This document shows positions 5,821 to 6,126 of a stretch of DNA of 6,126 nt, piece after piece (the first letter of the stretch is position 1; each line of letters begins with the position of its first letter). Location: positions 1 through 6,126 of the forward strand of contig NZ_CALIII010000433.1 in the NCBI RefSeq assembly GCF_938018145.1. Direction: 5' to 3'. The position numbers and the translations under genes are program-made. Source of the DNA: an uncultured Campylobacter sp. (GTDB lineage Bacteria; Campylobacterota; Campylobacteria; Campylobacterales; Campylobacteraceae). The notes beneath the pieces are model-generated. The model saw nothing but the letters and a program-made list of their open reading frames with translations, ran no database searches and was not told the DNA's origin.

Positions 5821-6126
5821 TTACCGCTCAGCGCCTTTAAAGAATTCCTCTATCATCTTTTGATTGCAGTCTTGTATCCAAGTGGTCTCGTTTTTATTAC
5901 ACATCCAAAACGGACCGCCGGACTCCGGCCCTAGAGCATCCGTGATAGCCTGGATTAGCCAAGAGTGATAAGATTCGTAGATGTATATATTGTCGGCTAG
6001 TATCTTACCGGTACTTCTATCTTTGATTAGTCCGCCGTAGTTAAATCCCATGCCTATTATCTTATCAAATACGGTTTTTATATTAGGCTTTTCCTCTATG
6101 ATAGCATACGGATATTTTATGATAAG
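5821..6126 (-). CDS. Unrecognised protein, C-terminal part (gene continues beyond the window)
   Basis: The frame is open from the right edge to the TAA at 5821-5823, giving the last 101 residues. An ATG at 6049-6051 lies within it, but the 25 codons upstream are also open and read as ordinary protein, so it is probably internal. I do not recognise the family. The visible part is rich in Ile, Lys, Tyr and Trp, has two cysteines in a W-M-C-N-K-N-E-T-T-W-I-Q-D-C stretch, a G-P-E-S-G-G-P-F-W segment before it, and an acidic/basic C-terminus. There is no membrane helix in this part, so it looks soluble. Base composition is about 40% GC by my hand count, visibly lower than rho or ccoI, and ATA is the commonest isoleucine codon (9 of 15), whereas rho mostly uses ATC. 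That suggests a different origin or weaker expression. Homology search of the full gene is needed to name it. Confidence 0.7.
   Translation of the reverse strand, partial: LIIKYPYAIIEEKPNIKTVFDKIIGMGFNYGGLIKDRSTGKILADNIYIYESYHSWLIQAITDALGPESGGPFWMCNKNETTWIQDCNQKMIEEFFKGAER

Noticed and set aside
1..6126. CRISPR array, insertion sequence, integrase, tRNA or defence genes
   Set aside because: No regularly spaced repeats, transposase or integrase frames, terminal inverted repeats or cloverleaf sequences were found on either strand.

Overview
The window looks like chromosome of an epsilonproteobacterium, most likely one of the more GC-rich Campylobacter (the rectus/showae/curvus/gracilis group). 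Three things suggest this: the proteins read as Campylobacter-type, the word AAATTT (often CAAATTTG) is extremely frequent both in and between genes, and the order ccoS-ccoI next to rho matches what I recall from C. jejuni (Cj1154c-Cj1155c-Cj1156). The species is inference.

Layout, left to right. 43-255 (minus) is ccoS and 252-2654 (minus) is ccoI, a copper P-type ATPase. They share an ATGA stop/start overlap and form one unit for assembling cbb3-type cytochrome c oxidase, the high-affinity terminal oxidase of microaerobes. 2655-2910 is a spacer with a likely ccoI promoter and a short direct repeat. 2911-4020 (minus) is a cation diffusion facilitator (CDF) transporter with a lengthened C-terminus and a non-zinc-like metal site. 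4021-4161 is a compact divergent control region with interleaved promoters for the CDF gene and for rho, plus a perfect 8-4-8 inverted repeat at the predicted rho transcript start. 4162-5508 (plus) is rho, the transcription termination factor. 5509-5820 is a 312-base gap with two hairpins, the second a good candidate for a bidirectional terminator. 5821-6126 (minus) is the 3' part of an unrecognised gene that runs off the window; it is AT-richer, with a different isoleucine codon preference from rho.

How the genes relate: CcoI and CcoS both serve the CcoN subunit, supplying copper and helping cofactor insertion. The CDF protein exports a divalent metal (manganese or iron fit the visible site better than zinc), so the minus-strand block is about metals, but a functional link between the CDF and the oxidase is not shown. 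Rho is a housekeeping neighbour sharing a promoter region with the CDF gene.

I see no CRISPR array, insertion sequence, tRNA, rRNA, toxin-antitoxin or defence cassette. Most of the window is ordinary conserved chromosome. The best leads are the interleaved promoter region with its inverted repeat, the altered CDF metal site, and the unknown gene at the right edge. I found no convincing undescribed system.
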